64,000 nucleotides of DNA from RYN-230 sp963834705 (lineage in GTDB: Bacteria > Actinomycetota > Actinomycetes > Streptosporangiales > Streptosporangiaceae). Made by a program: the position numbers and the translations under genes. The stretch spans positions 124,001 through 188,000 of the forward strand of contig CAWICV010000001.1 in NCBI GenBank assembly GCA_963834705.1, read 5' to 3'. Below, one piece after another: positions 1-8,385 of this stretch. The notes below the pieces were generated by a model. The model saw nothing but the letters and a program-made list of their open reading frames with translations, searched no databases and had not been told where the DNA came from. The number at the start of each line of letters is the position of its first letter. Position 1 is the stretch's first letter.

Positions 1-374
1 TGGTCTTCGCAGGCGCCGACCCGGTGCCCACGTTCGTCTTCGACGAGGTGGATGCCGGGGTGGGCGGGAAGGCCGCGGTGGAGATCGGCCGCCGCCTGGC
101 CCGGCTGGCCCGGCTCGCCCAGGTCATCGTGGTCACCCACCTGCCCCAGGTCGCGGCGTATGCGGACACCCACCTGGTGGTGGAGAAGGCGGACGACGGC
201 AGTGTCACGCGCAGCGGGGTGACCCGGCTGGACGACGCGGGCCGGGTGACCGAGCTCTCCCGGATGCTGGCCGGCCTGGAGGACTCCGCGTTCGGCCGGG
301 CGCACGCCGGTGAGCTGCTGTCCGCCGCGGCCGCGGAACGGGCCGCGGCCGGCCCGCAGCGGGCGGCTCCCTAG
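1..374 (+). CDS. recN: DNA repair ATPase RecN, C-terminal end (partial)
   Basis: RecN is an SMC-like ATPase that acts at double-strand breaks. Only the last ~124 codons are inside the window; the reading frame is open from base 3. Visible are the Walker B region TFVFDEVDAGVGG followed by a GRRLARLA helix and the H-loop VTHLPQVAAYAD, in the order expected at the end of the RecN head domain. The gene is followed after 66 bp by steA, an order also found in mycobacteria and streptomycetes. Partial only because the window begins inside it. Confidence 0.93.
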   Translation, partial: VFAGADPVPTFVFDEVDAGVGGKAAVEIGRRLARLARLAQVIVVTHLPQVAAYADTHLVVEKADDGSVTRSGVTRLDDAGRVTELSRMLAGLEDSAFGRAHAGELLSAAAAERAAAGPQRAAP

Positions 375-440
375 GCTCCGGGCTGCCCCGCCGTCGCAGG
401 TGGCCACGGCCGTCCCAGTGGTCTGGCAGGATGGACTGCG

Positions 441-1646
441 ATGATGGCCCAGTTCCTGAAACTCCCAATAATCCACCGGAGCAGGCCAGATGACCTGCCG
501 GGGGTTACTGGCCGGGCGCGTATGGACCGCAGGACGAAGAACCTCACCAAACGGCTCAGCATGGGTGACATCGCCATCATCGATCATGTGGACCTGGACA
601 AGGTGAGCGCCGACGCGCTGCTCCGGCTCCAGGTGGCCGCGGTGGTGAACGCGGCGCCGAGCATCAGCGGCCGGTACCCGAACCTCGGTCCGCAGGTCCT
701 GGTCGAGGCCGGTGTGCCGCTGGTGGACAACGTCGGCCCCGAGGTGTTCCGCAAGGTCAGCGACGGCGCCCAGGTCCGGCTGCACGAAGACACGCTGTAC
801 GTCGGCGACGTCCCGGTGGCCAAGGGCCAGGTGCAGACCCAGGAGACGGTGGCGGGCGCGATGGCCGCCACCAAGGACGGCCTCGCCGTCCAGTTGCAGG
901 CATTCGTGGCCAACACGCTGGAGTACGCCAAGGGCGAGGGCGGCCTGCTCATCGACGGCATCTCCGCGCCCGACCTGACCACCAAGATCGACGGGCAGCA
1001 TGTCCTGGTCGTGGTGCGCGGCCACAATTACCGCGAGGACCTGGCCGCGCTGCGCGCCTACATCCGCGAGTTCAAGCCGGTCATGGTGGGCGTGGACGGC
1101 GGCGCGGACGCGCTGCTCGAAGCCGGCTACCGGCCGGACATCATCGTCGGCGACATGGACTCGGTCACCGACCAGGGCCTGACCTGCGGGGCCGAATTGG
1201 TGGTGCACGCCTACCCGGACGGCCGGGCGCCCGGCCTGGCCCGGATCGAGCGGCTCGGCCTGTCCTCGGTGCTCTGCCCGGCGGGCGGTACTAGTGAGGA
1301 CGTCGCGCTGCTGCTGGCGGACGAGAAGGGGGCCAGCCTCATCGTGGCCGTCGGCACGCACAACACACTCGACGAGTTCCTGGACAAGGGCCGGTCCGGG
1401 TACGCGAGCACCTGGCTGACCCGGCTCCGGGTGGGCAGCAAGCTGGTGGACGCCAAGGGCGTCAGCCGCCTGTACCGCAACCGCATCTCCGGCTGGGCGC
1501 TGCTCGGCCTGGTCCTGGCGGCGTGCTGCACCATCCTCGTGGTCATGCTGGCCTCGCCCGCCGGCCAGTCGGCCGGCAAGATCTTCATCACCTACCTCGG
1601 CGCCCAGTGGGACGGCGTGCGGTACTGGCTCAGCGGGCTGCTCTAG
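441..1646 (+). CDS. steA: SteA-like cytokinetic-ring/envelope protein
   Basis: 401 residues. The N-terminal block with HRSRPDDLPGVTG and RRTKNLTKRL, then AAPSISGRYPNLGP, is characteristic of actinobacterial SteA. A thiamine-pyrophosphokinase-like core follows, with VGVDGGADALLEAG and IIVGDMDSV (about residues 214-240), and one C-terminal membrane helix at about residues 352-372. In Corynebacterium SteA and SteB affect cell separation through peptidoglycan hydrolases (family knowledge). The core suggests nucleotide-like ligand binding, but the enzymatic activity is unknown. ATG codons at 441 and 444 are both possible starts. steB follows after 13 bp, so co-transcription is likely. Confidence 0.92.
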   Translation: MMAQFLKLPIIHRSRPDDLPGVTGRARMDRRTKNLTKRLSMGDIAIIDHVDLDKVSADALLRLQVAAVVNAAPSISGRYPNLGPQVLVEAGVPLVDNVGPEVFRKVSDGAQVRLHEDTLYVGDVPVAKGQVQTQETVAGAMAATKDGLAVQLQAFVANTLEYAKGEGGLLIDGISAPDLTTKIDGQHVLVVVRGHNYREDLAALRAYIREFKPVMVGVDGGADALLEAGYRPDIIVGDMDSVTDQGLTCGAELVVHAYPDGRAPGLARIERLGLSSVLCPAGGTSEDVALLLADEKGASLIVAVGTHNTLDEFLDKGRSGYASTWLTRLRVGSKLVDAKGVSRLYRNRISGWALLGLVLAACCTILVVMLASPAGQSAGKIFITYLGAQWDGVRYWLSGLL

Positions 1647-1659
1647 GCCGGGATGCTTT

Positions 1660-2697
1660 GTGATCGACTTCCGATATCACCTCGTTTCCATCGTTGCCGT
1701 GTTCCTGGCTCTGGCCATCGGCATCGTGATCGGGTCCACCTCCGTGCTCAAAGGCGCAGTGCTCAGCGGGCTGCAGAAGACCTCGGCTGCGGAGAAGAGC
1801 CGGATCGACTCGCTCTACGCGCAGAACGGCCAGCTCAAGCAGCAGCTGAATGCGGCCGAATCGTTCGCGTCGGCCAGTGAGCACGTGCTGCTCGACGGCC
1901 TGCTGGCGGGCCAGCGGGTGGTACTGGTCGAGGCGCCCGGCGCGCCCGGCTCGGTGGTCAGCGGCGTGCAGAACACGCTGACCACGGCAGGCGCCACCGT
2001 GACCGGCCAGGTGCAGTTCCAGACCCAGTTCTTCAGCACCGGCGCCTCGACTGCCCTGGACACGCTAAACCGGCAGCTCACCCCGGCCGGGGTCACGCTG
2101 CGGAGCGGGTCCCCGCAAGCGCAGGCGGGCGAACTGATCGCCAGTGCGATTCTGGCCAAGGACAGCTCGGCCCAGCTGCCGGCCGGCCACGGCAGCAACG
2201 CGGACAGCGCCGATCAGACCATCATCGACGGCTACGCGGCCCAAGGTTATCTAAGTGTCAGCCCCCGGCCGACCGACCGTGCCACCCTGGCTGTCGTGAT
2301 TATCCCGGCCACCCCGCCCGTCACCAGCGACGCCAATGTCGCCAGCCAGACCCTGGTCACGCTGGCCCAGCAGCTGAACCTGGCCGACAGCGGCACCGTG
2401 GTGGCCGGTCAGCTGTCCGGCTCGGGGCCGGGCAGCGCCATCGATGTCATGCGGGCGGGCGGCCGCGGCGGCCACCTGAGCAGCGTGGATAACGCGGACA
2501 CGGCCAGCGGCCAGATCGTGGTGGCCCAGGCGCTCTACGAGCAGCTGGCCGAGGGCAAGGCGGGCAGTTACGGCAGCCTGCCCGGCGCGACCCAAGCCGG
2601 CCCGAGCCCGGCCCCGGTGTCGTCGGCGACCCCGACCACCACCTCGACGGCCAGTTCCAAGGCGACGGCCGGCCAGCGGCCGGTGACCGGCAAATGA
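1660..2697 (+). CDS. steB: SteB / MctB-like membrane-anchored protein
   Basis: 345 residues, GTG start. The opening IDFRYHLVSIVAVFLALAIG is the hallmark of the MctB/SteB family (annotated as copper transporter MctB in mycobacteria, partner of SteA in corynebacteria). Residues about 5-27 form a single membrane helix. It is followed by a coiled-coil stretch (about 40-65) rich in Gln, Ala and Glu, and then an extracytoplasmic domain. The tail after residue 310 is low-complexity Pro/Ser/Thr/Ala. The stop overlaps the next start by 4 bp (ATGA), implying translational coupling. A septal partnership with SteA is the better supported role; copper transport is not evident from the sequence. Confidence 0.9.
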   Translation: MIDFRYHLVSIVAVFLALAIGIVIGSTSVLKGAVLSGLQKTSAAEKSRIDSLYAQNGQLKQQLNAAESFASASEHVLLDGLLAGQRVVLVEAPGAPGSVVSGVQNTLTTAGATVTGQVQFQTQFFSTGASTALDTLNRQLTPAGVTLRSGSPQAQAGELIASAILAKDSSAQLPAGHGSNADSADQTIIDGYAAQGYLSVSPRPTDRATLAVVIIPATPPVTSDANVASQTLVTLAQQLNLADSGTVVAGQLSGSGPGSAIDVMRAGGRGGHLSSVDNADTASGQIVVAQALYEQLAEGKAGSYGSLPGATQAGPSPAPVSSATPTTTSTASSKATAGQRPVTGK

Positions 2698-3761
2698 GCG
2701 GCATTGGCTGCGGAGGGGGGGCGCGCCGGAGGCGTGTTCCCGCCGAGCCAGCGATCCTGGGGGCCGGGGGCTCCGGGGGTAGTCCCCCGGGGAGGCAGAG
2801 CGGGGGGTTGTCCCCCCGGGCGGGCACTGCGCTCATCAGCGGGGGTCTGGCCGCCGCGGCCGCTCAGGGCGGCTACCGGCTGCTTCGCCGCTGGCCGCCC
2901 GCGGGCGATCAGACCTGGGCCCGGACCAACCACCGCGGTGAGCCGGTCACGTTGCTGGCAGGCCCGGCGGTGGCGGCCGGCGCAGCGCTGGCCGCCGTGG
3001 CCAGCCCCGGCCTGCCGGGCAGGGCCCGCGCCGCGCTGCTGGCCGCCGCGGCCGGGGCGGCCTCGTTCGGCGGTTACGACGACCTGGCGGGCAGCGGCGG
3101 CCGGCGCGGCTTCCGCGGCCACCTCGGCGCGCTGGCCCACGGTGAGCTGACCACCGGCGCGGCCAAGCTCGGCGGCATCGGCGCGACCGGGCTGGCCGCC
3201 AGCGCCATGCTCGGCGGCGGCCCGGTGGACACGCTGCTGAACGCCGGCCTCATCGCCGGCGGCGCGAACCTGGTCAACCTGTTCGACCTGCGGCCCGGCC
3301 GGGCCAGCAAGGTCACCGTGGCCAGCGGGGGGCTGCTGGCCGCCGCGGCACCGGGCGCCACGCCGCTGGCTGCGGTGCCGGTGGGCGCCGCGCTGGCGCT
3401 GCTCGGTGCGGACCTGGGGGAGCGGGCCATGCTCGGCGACGCCGGGGCGAACGCGCTCGGCGCACTGCTCGGCACGGCCGCGGCGGCAGCCCTGCCGCGG
3501 CCGGCCCGGGTCGCGCTGCTCACCGGGATCATCGGCCTGACCGCGGCCAGCGAGGTGGTCAGCTTCACCAAGGTGATCGAGCGGACCCCGCCGCTGCGCT
3601 GGCTGGACATGCTCGGCCGGCGCCCGGTCCCGGCGCCCGCCACGACCGCAGCAGCCGGGGCGGCTGAGCCGGACGCCGCGCGGCGGGCCCAGGCGGGTGG
3701 GGCAGCCGGGCGGACCGCGCCCCCCGGGCCGAGCGCAGCATCGCCCGCCAGCTCGCAGTGA
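2694..3761 (+). CDS. MraY/WecA-like polyprenyl-phosphate sugar-1-phosphate transferase
   Basis: 355 residues, many hydrophobic helices. Motifs of the polyprenyl-phosphate HexNAc-1-P transferase superfamily are present in order: an Asp pair in GGYDDLAG (about residue 123), NLVNLFDLRPGRASK (about 195-210) and AMLGDAGANALG (about 245-256). The enzyme would attach a sugar phosphate to a lipid carrier at the cytoplasmic membrane face. Residues 20-44 are encoded by a copy of the palindromic repeat described separately, and the family-like sequence only begins after it, so the true start may be further downstream. It overlaps steB by 4 bp and the flippase gene by 4 bp. It is not the canonical mraY, which would sit in the dcw cluster. 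Sugar specificity cannot be read from the sequence. Confidence 0.8.
   Translation: MSGIGCGGGARRRRVPAEPAILGAGGSGGSPPGRQSGGLSPRAGTALISGGLAAAAAQGGYRLLRRWPPAGDQTWARTNHRGEPVTLLAGPAVAAGAALAAVASPGLPGRARAALLAAAAGAASFGGYDDLAGSGGRRGFRGHLGALAHGELTTGAAKLGGIGATGLAASAMLGGGPVDTLLNAGLIAGGANLVNLFDLRPGRASKVTVASGGLLAAAAPGATPLAAVPVGAALALLGADLGERAMLGDAGANALGALLGTAAAAALPRPARVALLTGIIGLTAASEVVSFTKVIERTPPLRWLDMLGRRPVPAPATTAAAGAAEPDAARRAQAGGAAGRTAPPGPSAASPASSQ
2750..2824 (+). repeat. Palindromic repeat copy inside a gene (inverted orientation)
   Basis: Contains two blocks of G-run / 3-4 nt / C-run palindrome (around 2772-2790 and 2800-2820). The reverse complement matches the copies at 5629-5870, starting GCCCGGGGGGACAACCCCCC. 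It stays in frame and encodes a Gly/Pro/Ser-rich stretch at the N-terminus of the sugar-phosphate transferase. Confidence 0.65.
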
Positions 3762-5449
3762 CCCGCCCGCAGGCGGCGGTGACCGAGCCCGGGACGCCGC
3801 AGCGGCCAGGCCGGGCCATCGGCCAGGCGGCCATGCTGATCGGCGGGATCACCGTGCTGTCGAACATCGTCGGGTTCGGCCGTCAGATCGTGTTCGCGCA
3901 CACTGTGTCGGCCAACTGCCTGGGCACCGCGTACGCGACCGCCAATCAGGTGCCGAACATCGTCTACGACGTGATCATCGGCGGCGCGCTGACCAGCGCG
4001 CTGGTGCCGGTGCTGGCCGTCCCGGCGGCGCGGCGGCTGACCACGGGCGCCCCGGGACCCGGCGACGGCCGGGACGCGGCCGCCGCGGACGCCGAGCTCA
4101 GCCAGATCGCCTCGGCCCTGCTCAGCTGGACGGTGCTGGTGCTCGCCCCGGCCAGCCTGCTCATCGCGGTGCTGTCCGGCCCGCTGGCCTCGCTGCTGCT
4201 GGCCGGCGCGCCGCGCTGCAAGCACCCGGCGATCTTCATCATCAGCGGGCACATGCTGACCGTGTTCGCACCGCAGATCCTGCTCTACGGCCTGGCCGTG
4301 GTGCTGTACGGCATCCTGCAGGCGCACCGCCGGTTCATCTCGCCCGCGCTGGCCCCGGTGCTGTCCAGCCTGGTGGTCATCGCTACCTATATAGCGTTCG
4401 TCCCGCTCAGCCACGGCTTCCGCAACCACCTGGACCGGATCCCCACCGACGCGCTGCTGGTGCTGTCCCTCGGCACCACGATCGGGGTGGCCGCGCTAGC
4501 CCTCACCGCACTCGGCCCGGCGCTCCGGCTCGGCCTGCGGCTGCGGCCCACGCTGCGCTTCCCGCCCGGCGTGGCCAGCCGGATCCGCAGCCTGGCCGCG
4601 GTCGGGGTGGCCGCGCTGATCGCGCAGGACGCGTCGGTGGTCGCGGTGATCGTGCTGGCCAACAGCCATCAGGCCCGGGGCGCCCTAGTGCTGTACAACT
4701 TCGGCTGGCAGATGTTTTTCGTGCCGTACGCGGTGCTGGCCGTCCCGCTGGCCACCACGGCCTACCCGGTGCTGTCCGCCGCCGAGGGGCCCAGCTTCGA
4801 CCGGACGGCCGCGGCCACCACGCGCGCCGTCATGCTGGTGTCCTGGCTCGGCGCGGCCCTGCTGGCTGGCGCGGCCATCCCAGCCGCCCGGCTGTTCACC
4901 CACCATCCGCACGACGCGCACCTGCTCGCGCTGACCTTCGCCGCGTTCGCGCCCGGACTGGTCGGCTACGGGCTGGCCGCCTGCCTGTCCCGGGTGCTGT
5001 TCGCCGACGGCCGGGCCCGGCTGGCCGCGGTCGCGCTGGTGGCGGGCTGGCTGCTGGTTATCGTGGCGGACGTGATAGCGGTGGCGCTGGTGCCACCGCG
5101 CTGGGTGGTGCCGGTGCTCGGGCTGGGCAACACGGCCGGGCTGACCGCCTGCGGGCTGGCCTTGCTGGCCGTGGTCCGCACCATGCGCGGGCGCAGCGCG
5201 CTGCACGGCACCGCCCGGGCCGCACTGGCCGGCCTGGCCGGGGCGGTGGCCGGCGTCGCGGTCGGAGCATCCGTATCCACCGCACTGCCAGTGCACGGAT
5301 TTTTGCCGAACGCTGGTGCCGCCGTACTCGCCTGCGCCGGCGTCGCGGTGGCGTTCGGGGTGGTGGTCCTGGTGCTCGACGGCGGTGACCTGCGCGCCGC
5401 AGCGGCCCGGCTCCGGGAACGCCTGCCCCGGGTGAAGCCGGCCCGCTGA
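3758..5449 (+). CDS. murJ: MurJ/MviN-family lipid flippase
   Basis: 563 residues, about 14 predicted membrane helices. The N-terminal ITVLSNIVGFGRQIVFAH and ATANQVPNIVYDVIIGGALTSALVPV blocks are typical of MurJ-type flippases of the MOP superfamily. Conserved Arg and Asp/Gln residues line helices 1-2. MurJ moves undecaprenyl-linked precursors such as lipid II across the membrane. Here it sits directly between a MraY/WecA-like transferase and a GT4 enzyme, so it could flip the product of that local pathway rather than, or as well as, lipid II. The GTG start overlaps the previous stop (GTGA). Whether this is the only MurJ of the genome is not visible. Confidence 0.88.
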   Translation: MTRPQAAVTEPGTPQRPGRAIGQAAMLIGGITVLSNIVGFGRQIVFAHTVSANCLGTAYATANQVPNIVYDVIIGGALTSALVPVLAVPAARRLTTGAPGPGDGRDAAAADAELSQIASALLSWTVLVLAPASLLIAVLSGPLASLLLAGAPRCKHPAIFIISGHMLTVFAPQILLYGLAVVLYGILQAHRRFISPALAPVLSSLVVIATYIAFVPLSHGFRNHLDRIPTDALLVLSLGTTIGVAALALTALGPALRLGLRLRPTLRFPPGVASRIRSLAAVGVAALIAQDASVVAVIVLANSHQARGALVLYNFGWQMFFVPYAVLAVPLATTAYPVLSAAEGPSFDRTAAATTRAVMLVSWLGAALLAGAAIPAARLFTHHPHDAHLLALTFAAFAPGLVGYGLAACLSRVLFADGRARLAAVALVAGWLLVIVADVIAVALVPPRWVVPVLGLGNTAGLTACGLALLAVVRTMRGRSALHGTARAALAGLAGAVAGVAVGASVSTALPVHGFLPNAGAAVLACAGVAVAFGVVVLVLDGGDLRAAAARLRERLPRVKPAR

Positions 5450-6867
5450 TGATGCCATGGCGGCGTGCCGCTCGGCGCGGGGGGGCGCCCTCCCGGGCTA
5501 ACGCTGCGGACCTGTCTGGGCTGGCCGTCGCCTACCTGGTGGGCAGCACGGCCGGGGGCACCGGCCGCCACGTGCGGATGCTGGCCGACGGCTGCGCGGC
5601 GCGCGGCGCGACGGTTATCCTCTACGGCCCTGTTAGCCCGGGGGGACGACCCCCCGGACCCCCTGATCGCCGCTCCGCGCCGAGCGGCGGCACGCCGCCG
5701 CGACCAGGGGTGCCGCTGGTCACACCCCCTGATCGCCGCTCCGCGCCGAGCGGCAGTGTTAGTCCGGGGGGACGATCCCCCGTGCCCCCCGATCGCCGCT
5801 CCGCGCCGAGCGGCGGCACGCCGCCGCGACCAGGGGTGCGGCCCGTCACACCCTCCGATCGCGGCGAGCCGCCGGGGGCGGGCGGGTCTGGAACGGTGCG
5901 CGTCCGGGAGCTTGATATCGGGGACCGGCCGCGGCCGGTCCGTGATGCCCGCGTCGTCGCCCGGCTGCGCCGCTGGCTGGGCCGGGACGCCCCGGACGTG
6001 CTGCACGCGCACGGGCTGCGCGCGGGCGCGCTGGCCGCGCTGGCGCTGGCCGGGCGGCCCACCCGGCGCACCGCGCTGGTGGTCACGGTGCACAACGCGG
6101 CCCCGCCCAGCCGGGCCGCCGCCGCCGTGTACGCGGTGCTGGAACTGATCGTGGCCCGCCGGGCGGACGCGGTGCTCCCGGTGTCCGGGGACCTGGCCGC
6201 CCGGTTGCACCGGCGCGGCGCGCGGATCGCCGGGCTGGCCGTGGTGGCCGCGCCGGACGCACCGCCGCCCAGCCCGGAGCAGATCGCGGCGGTGCGCCGG
6301 GAATTCGGCGGTGACGGCCGGCCGGTGGTGCTGGCGGCCGGCCGGCTGGCCGCGCAGAAGGGCTTCAGCACGCTGCTCGACGCGGCCGCCCGCTGGCAGC
6401 GGCGCGACCCGGTCCCGTTGCTGGTCATCGCGGGGGATGGGCCGCTCGGCCCGGCGCTGCGCGCGCAGGCCGCGGCGGCCGGCACCGACGTGCGGTTCCT
6501 CGGCCCGCGGCCGGATGTGCCGGTGCTGCTGGCCGCGGCGGACGTGGTCGTGGTGCCGAGTTCCTGGGAGGGCCAGCCGCTCATCGTGCAGGAGGCGCTG
6601 CGTGCGGGCCGGCCGCTGGTCGCGTCCCGTACGGGTGGCATCGCGGATCTGACCGGCGCGGACGGCGCGCTGCTGGTCCCGCCGGGCGACCCACGGGTGC
6701 TGTCCGCCGCGGTGACCGGGCTGCTGGATGACCCGCGGGAAGCGGCCGCGCTGGCCGGCGCGGCCCGCCGCCGGGCCGCCATGCTGCCCGGCGAGGCGGC
6801 CGCGGTGGATCAGGCCGCCGCCGTGTACCTGGGGCTCGGCCAGCCGGCCGGTGAGCAATTACATTAA
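5449..6867 (+). CDS. GT4-family glycosyltransferase carrying repeat-encoded inserts
   Basis: 472 residues, GT-B fold. The N-terminal Rossmann domain has VAYLVGSTAGGTGRHVRMLA (about residues 26-45) and DVLHAHGLRAG. The C-terminal nucleotide-sugar domain has VVLAAGRLAAQKGF, VPSSWEGQPLIVQEALRAG and an E-x7-E type pattern near the end. Residues ~61-142 are unlike any glycosyltransferase: they are a Pro/Gly/Arg/Ser-rich insert encoded by two tandem copies of the genomic palindromic repeat, and another copy lies in the first 20 codons. The start overlaps the flippase stop (TGATG). The donor and acceptor are unknown; context suggests a lipid-linked acceptor. Confidence 0.85.
   Translation: MMPWRRAARRGGAPSRANAADLSGLAVAYLVGSTAGGTGRHVRMLADGCAARGATVILYGPVSPGGRPPGPPDRRSAPSGGTPPRPGVPLVTPPDRRSAPSGSVSPGGRSPVPPDRRSAPSGGTPPRPGVRPVTPSDRGEPPGAGGSGTVRVRELDIGDRPRPVRDARVVARLRRWLGRDAPDVLHAHGLRAGALAALALAGRPTRRTALVVTVHNAAPPSRAAAAVYAVLELIVARRADAVLPVSGDLAARLHRRGARIAGLAVVAAPDAPPPSPEQIAAVRREFGGDGRPVVLAAGRLAAQKGFSTLLDAAARWQRRDPVPLLVIAGDGPLGPALRAQAAAAGTDVRFLGPRPDVPVLLAAADVVVVPSSWEGQPLIVQEALRAGRPLVASRTGGIADLTGADGALLVPPGDPRVLSAAVTGLLDDPREAAALAGAARRRAAMLPGEAAAVDQAAAVYLGLGQPAGEQLH
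5463..5507 (+). repeat. Palindromic repeat copy, shortened, inverted
   Basis: The reverse complement reads GTTAGCCCGGGAGGGCGCCC and later CGCGCCGAGCGGC and ACGCCG, matching both ends of the 5629-5870 copies but lacking the middle. It lies in codons 5-20 of the GT4 gene, facing the opposite way to the larger pair. Confidence 0.6.
5629..5870 (+). repeat. Two tandem copies of a multi-hairpin palindromic repeat inside the GT4 gene
   Basis: Each unit runs GTTAGCCCGGGGGGACGACC, then GATCGCCGCTCCGCGCCGAG, CGGCGGCACGCCGCCG and a CAGGGG end. Three self-complementary segments are visible: CCGGGGGG/CCCCCCGG, CCGCTC/GAGCGG and CGGCG/CGCCG, and CCCCTG pairs with CAGGGG. The second unit begins at about 5759. 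Both are translated in frame as PDRRSAPSG-type peptide. Confidence 0.85.
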
Positions 6868-6872
6868 CCAGA

Positions 6873-6914
6873 CAGTACGTATTTCCTTGATTACATCGTG
6901 CTATTAAGGTTGAA
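6873..6914 (+). promoter_or_regulatory. Conserved upstream block of the duplicated membrane-protein gene (copy 1)
   Basis: CAGTACGTA (6873-6881), 11 nt, ACATCGTGCTATT (6893-6905), then GGTTGAA (6908-6914). The same elements with the same 11-nt spacing lie at 9952-9993 before the second paralog. Likely a shared promoter or regulator site; which bases are -10 or -35 is not clear. Confidence 0.6.
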
Positions 6915-6997
6915 TGCCTGCTCAGGCTGTGTTCGGCTGTCTTACTGGGCCCATAGGTCCCCCGGTGCACATGGACTGGGCCCGACGGGGGGAGCGC

Positions 6998-8314
6998 GTG
7001 CGATCACCGAGTCAGCCACCGAAGCAGCCCGCGCAGCGGCGTTTCGCTGACGACGCTGAGCGGGACGCGGTGATCCTGTCCGCCGAGGACATCAGGGTGG
7101 CCCAGGAAGCCATCACGCTGGCCCGGGCCGATCGCGGCGAACCTGGCCCCGAACCGCCTAGCCCGGAACCGCCTAGCCCGGAACCGCCTAGCCCGGAACC
7201 GCCTAGCCCGGAACCGCCTAGCCCGGAACCGCCTAGCCCGGAACCGCCTAGCGCCGGGCCGTCCAGCGCCGAGCCGTCCAGCCCGGACCAGCGGCGACCA
7301 CCGGCCCCCCGGGAACCGCCCCCGCCGGAACCAGCTCCGCGCCAGCCGGCCACCCCGGCCGGCGACACCCCGTCCTGGGCCACCGTACTGGCCACCACGA
7401 TCCGGCTGTCGTGGCAGCGCCGGGTGCGATCCCGGCCGGTTAGCCCGCGCTCGTGGGCGCTGACCGTGCTGGTGCTGGTGCTGGCCGCGGCCGCCCTCAG
7501 CGTCGCGCTCAGCCGCGGCGTCGGGCGTACCGGCGCGGCCAGCGGCGGCCCGGCGGCCGGCACGCCCGCCTTCAAAGCCGCGGCGGCGGCCCGGACGGCT
7601 GCCGCGCGGTGGCTGGTCCGGCAGGCCGCCGTGGACGCGATCGTGTCCTGTGACCCGCAGATGTGCGCGGCCGCTCAGCAGGCTGGCCTGCCCGCCGCCC
7701 AGCTGCAGATACTGAACCCCGGGACGGCCGGCCCGCTCAGCAGTGACCTGCTGGTGGCCACCGCGGCCGTGCGGCAGGAGTTCGGCACCCGGCTGGCCGG
7801 CGTGTACGCGCCGGACGTGCTGGCCAGCTTCGGCACCGGCAGCGCCCAGGTGGCCATCCGGGTGGTCGCCCCGGACGGGGCCGCGGCCTACACCGCCAGC
7901 CTGCGCGCCGACCAGGCGGCCCGGCTGGTGGCGGGCAAGCAATTGCTGCGCAACCCGCGGATCCACGCGTCCGCCGCGGCGCTCCTCGCGCTGGCCGAGG
8001 GCCAGGTCAACGCCCGGCTGCTGACCGTGTTCGCCGGGCTGGCCACGCAGCACTCGGTGCGCGTGCTCGGCTTCGCTGTGGCCCCGGCCGGCGCCAGCCC
8101 GGGACTGCCGCTGCGCACCGCCACCATCGCACCCGCCGGGCCGGGCACCCGGGAGCAGCCGAACAGCGTGCCGTCGCTGGCCAGCTTCCTGCGCGCGCAG
8201 CTGCCGCCGTACCGCCCGGCTACCATGACCGAGTTCCGGCTGCCCGGCGGCGGTCTCGCGCTGCGCGTCGAGTTCGCCGCACCGAGCCCGCTCGGGCTGC
8301 TGGGGAAGAGCTGA
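6998..8314 (+). CDS. Membrane-anchored protein with Pro-rich cytoplasmic arm, paralog 1 (unknown function)
   Basis: About 438 residues from GTG 6998; an ATG at 6971 or 6914 is also in frame. Order: a charged N-terminal segment with DAVILSAEDIRVAQEA, seven PEPPS repeats plus a Pro-rich tract, a conserved juxtamembrane ATVLATTIRLSWQRR, one membrane helix (ALTVLVLVLAAAALSVAL), then an extracytoplasmic domain of ~260 residues. That domain has a Cys pair in SCDPQMC and GVYAPDVLASFGTGSAQV. The helix position implies N-in, C-out. The extracellular domain and juxtamembrane motif recur in the gene at 10238. No enzyme motif is recognised. Its neighbours, a DUF4397 protein and a sortase, suggest a role at the cell surface. 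Confidence 0.75.
   Translation: MRSPSQPPKQPAQRRFADDAERDAVILSAEDIRVAQEAITLARADRGEPGPEPPSPEPPSPEPPSPEPPSPEPPSPEPPSPEPPSAGPSSAEPSSPDQRRPPAPREPPPPEPAPRQPATPAGDTPSWATVLATTIRLSWQRRVRSRPVSPRSWALTVLVLVLAAAALSVALSRGVGRTGAASGGPAAGTPAFKAAAAARTAAARWLVRQAAVDAIVSCDPQMCAAAQQAGLPAAQLQILNPGTAGPLSSDLLVATAAVRQEFGTRLAGVYAPDVLASFGTGSAQVAIRVVAPDGAAAYTASLRADQAARLVAGKQLLRNPRIHASAAALLALAEGQVNARLLTVFAGLATQHSVRVLGFAVAPAGASPGLPLRTATIAPAGPGTREQPNSVPSLASFLRAQLPPYRPATMTEFRLPGGGLALRVEFAAPSPLGLLGKS
7148..7252 (+). repeat. 15-bp tandem repeat, 7 copies (PEPPS)
   Basis: Seven near-identical copies of a 15-bp unit encode Pro-Glu-Pro-Pro-Ser repeats in frame. The DNA copies are almost perfect, which suggests recent expansion by slippage and possible length variation between strains. 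Confidence 0.95.
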
Positions 8315-8385
8315 TCCGCACGGCACAACTAACAGTCACTGGTCATTTGACCGGAGTGGGAGGGCACGATGACAGGAAGTGCACG

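Noticed and set aside
7148..7252. Possible CRISPR or mobile repeat.
   Set aside because: In-frame PEPPS minisatellite inside a membrane-protein gene, no spacers.
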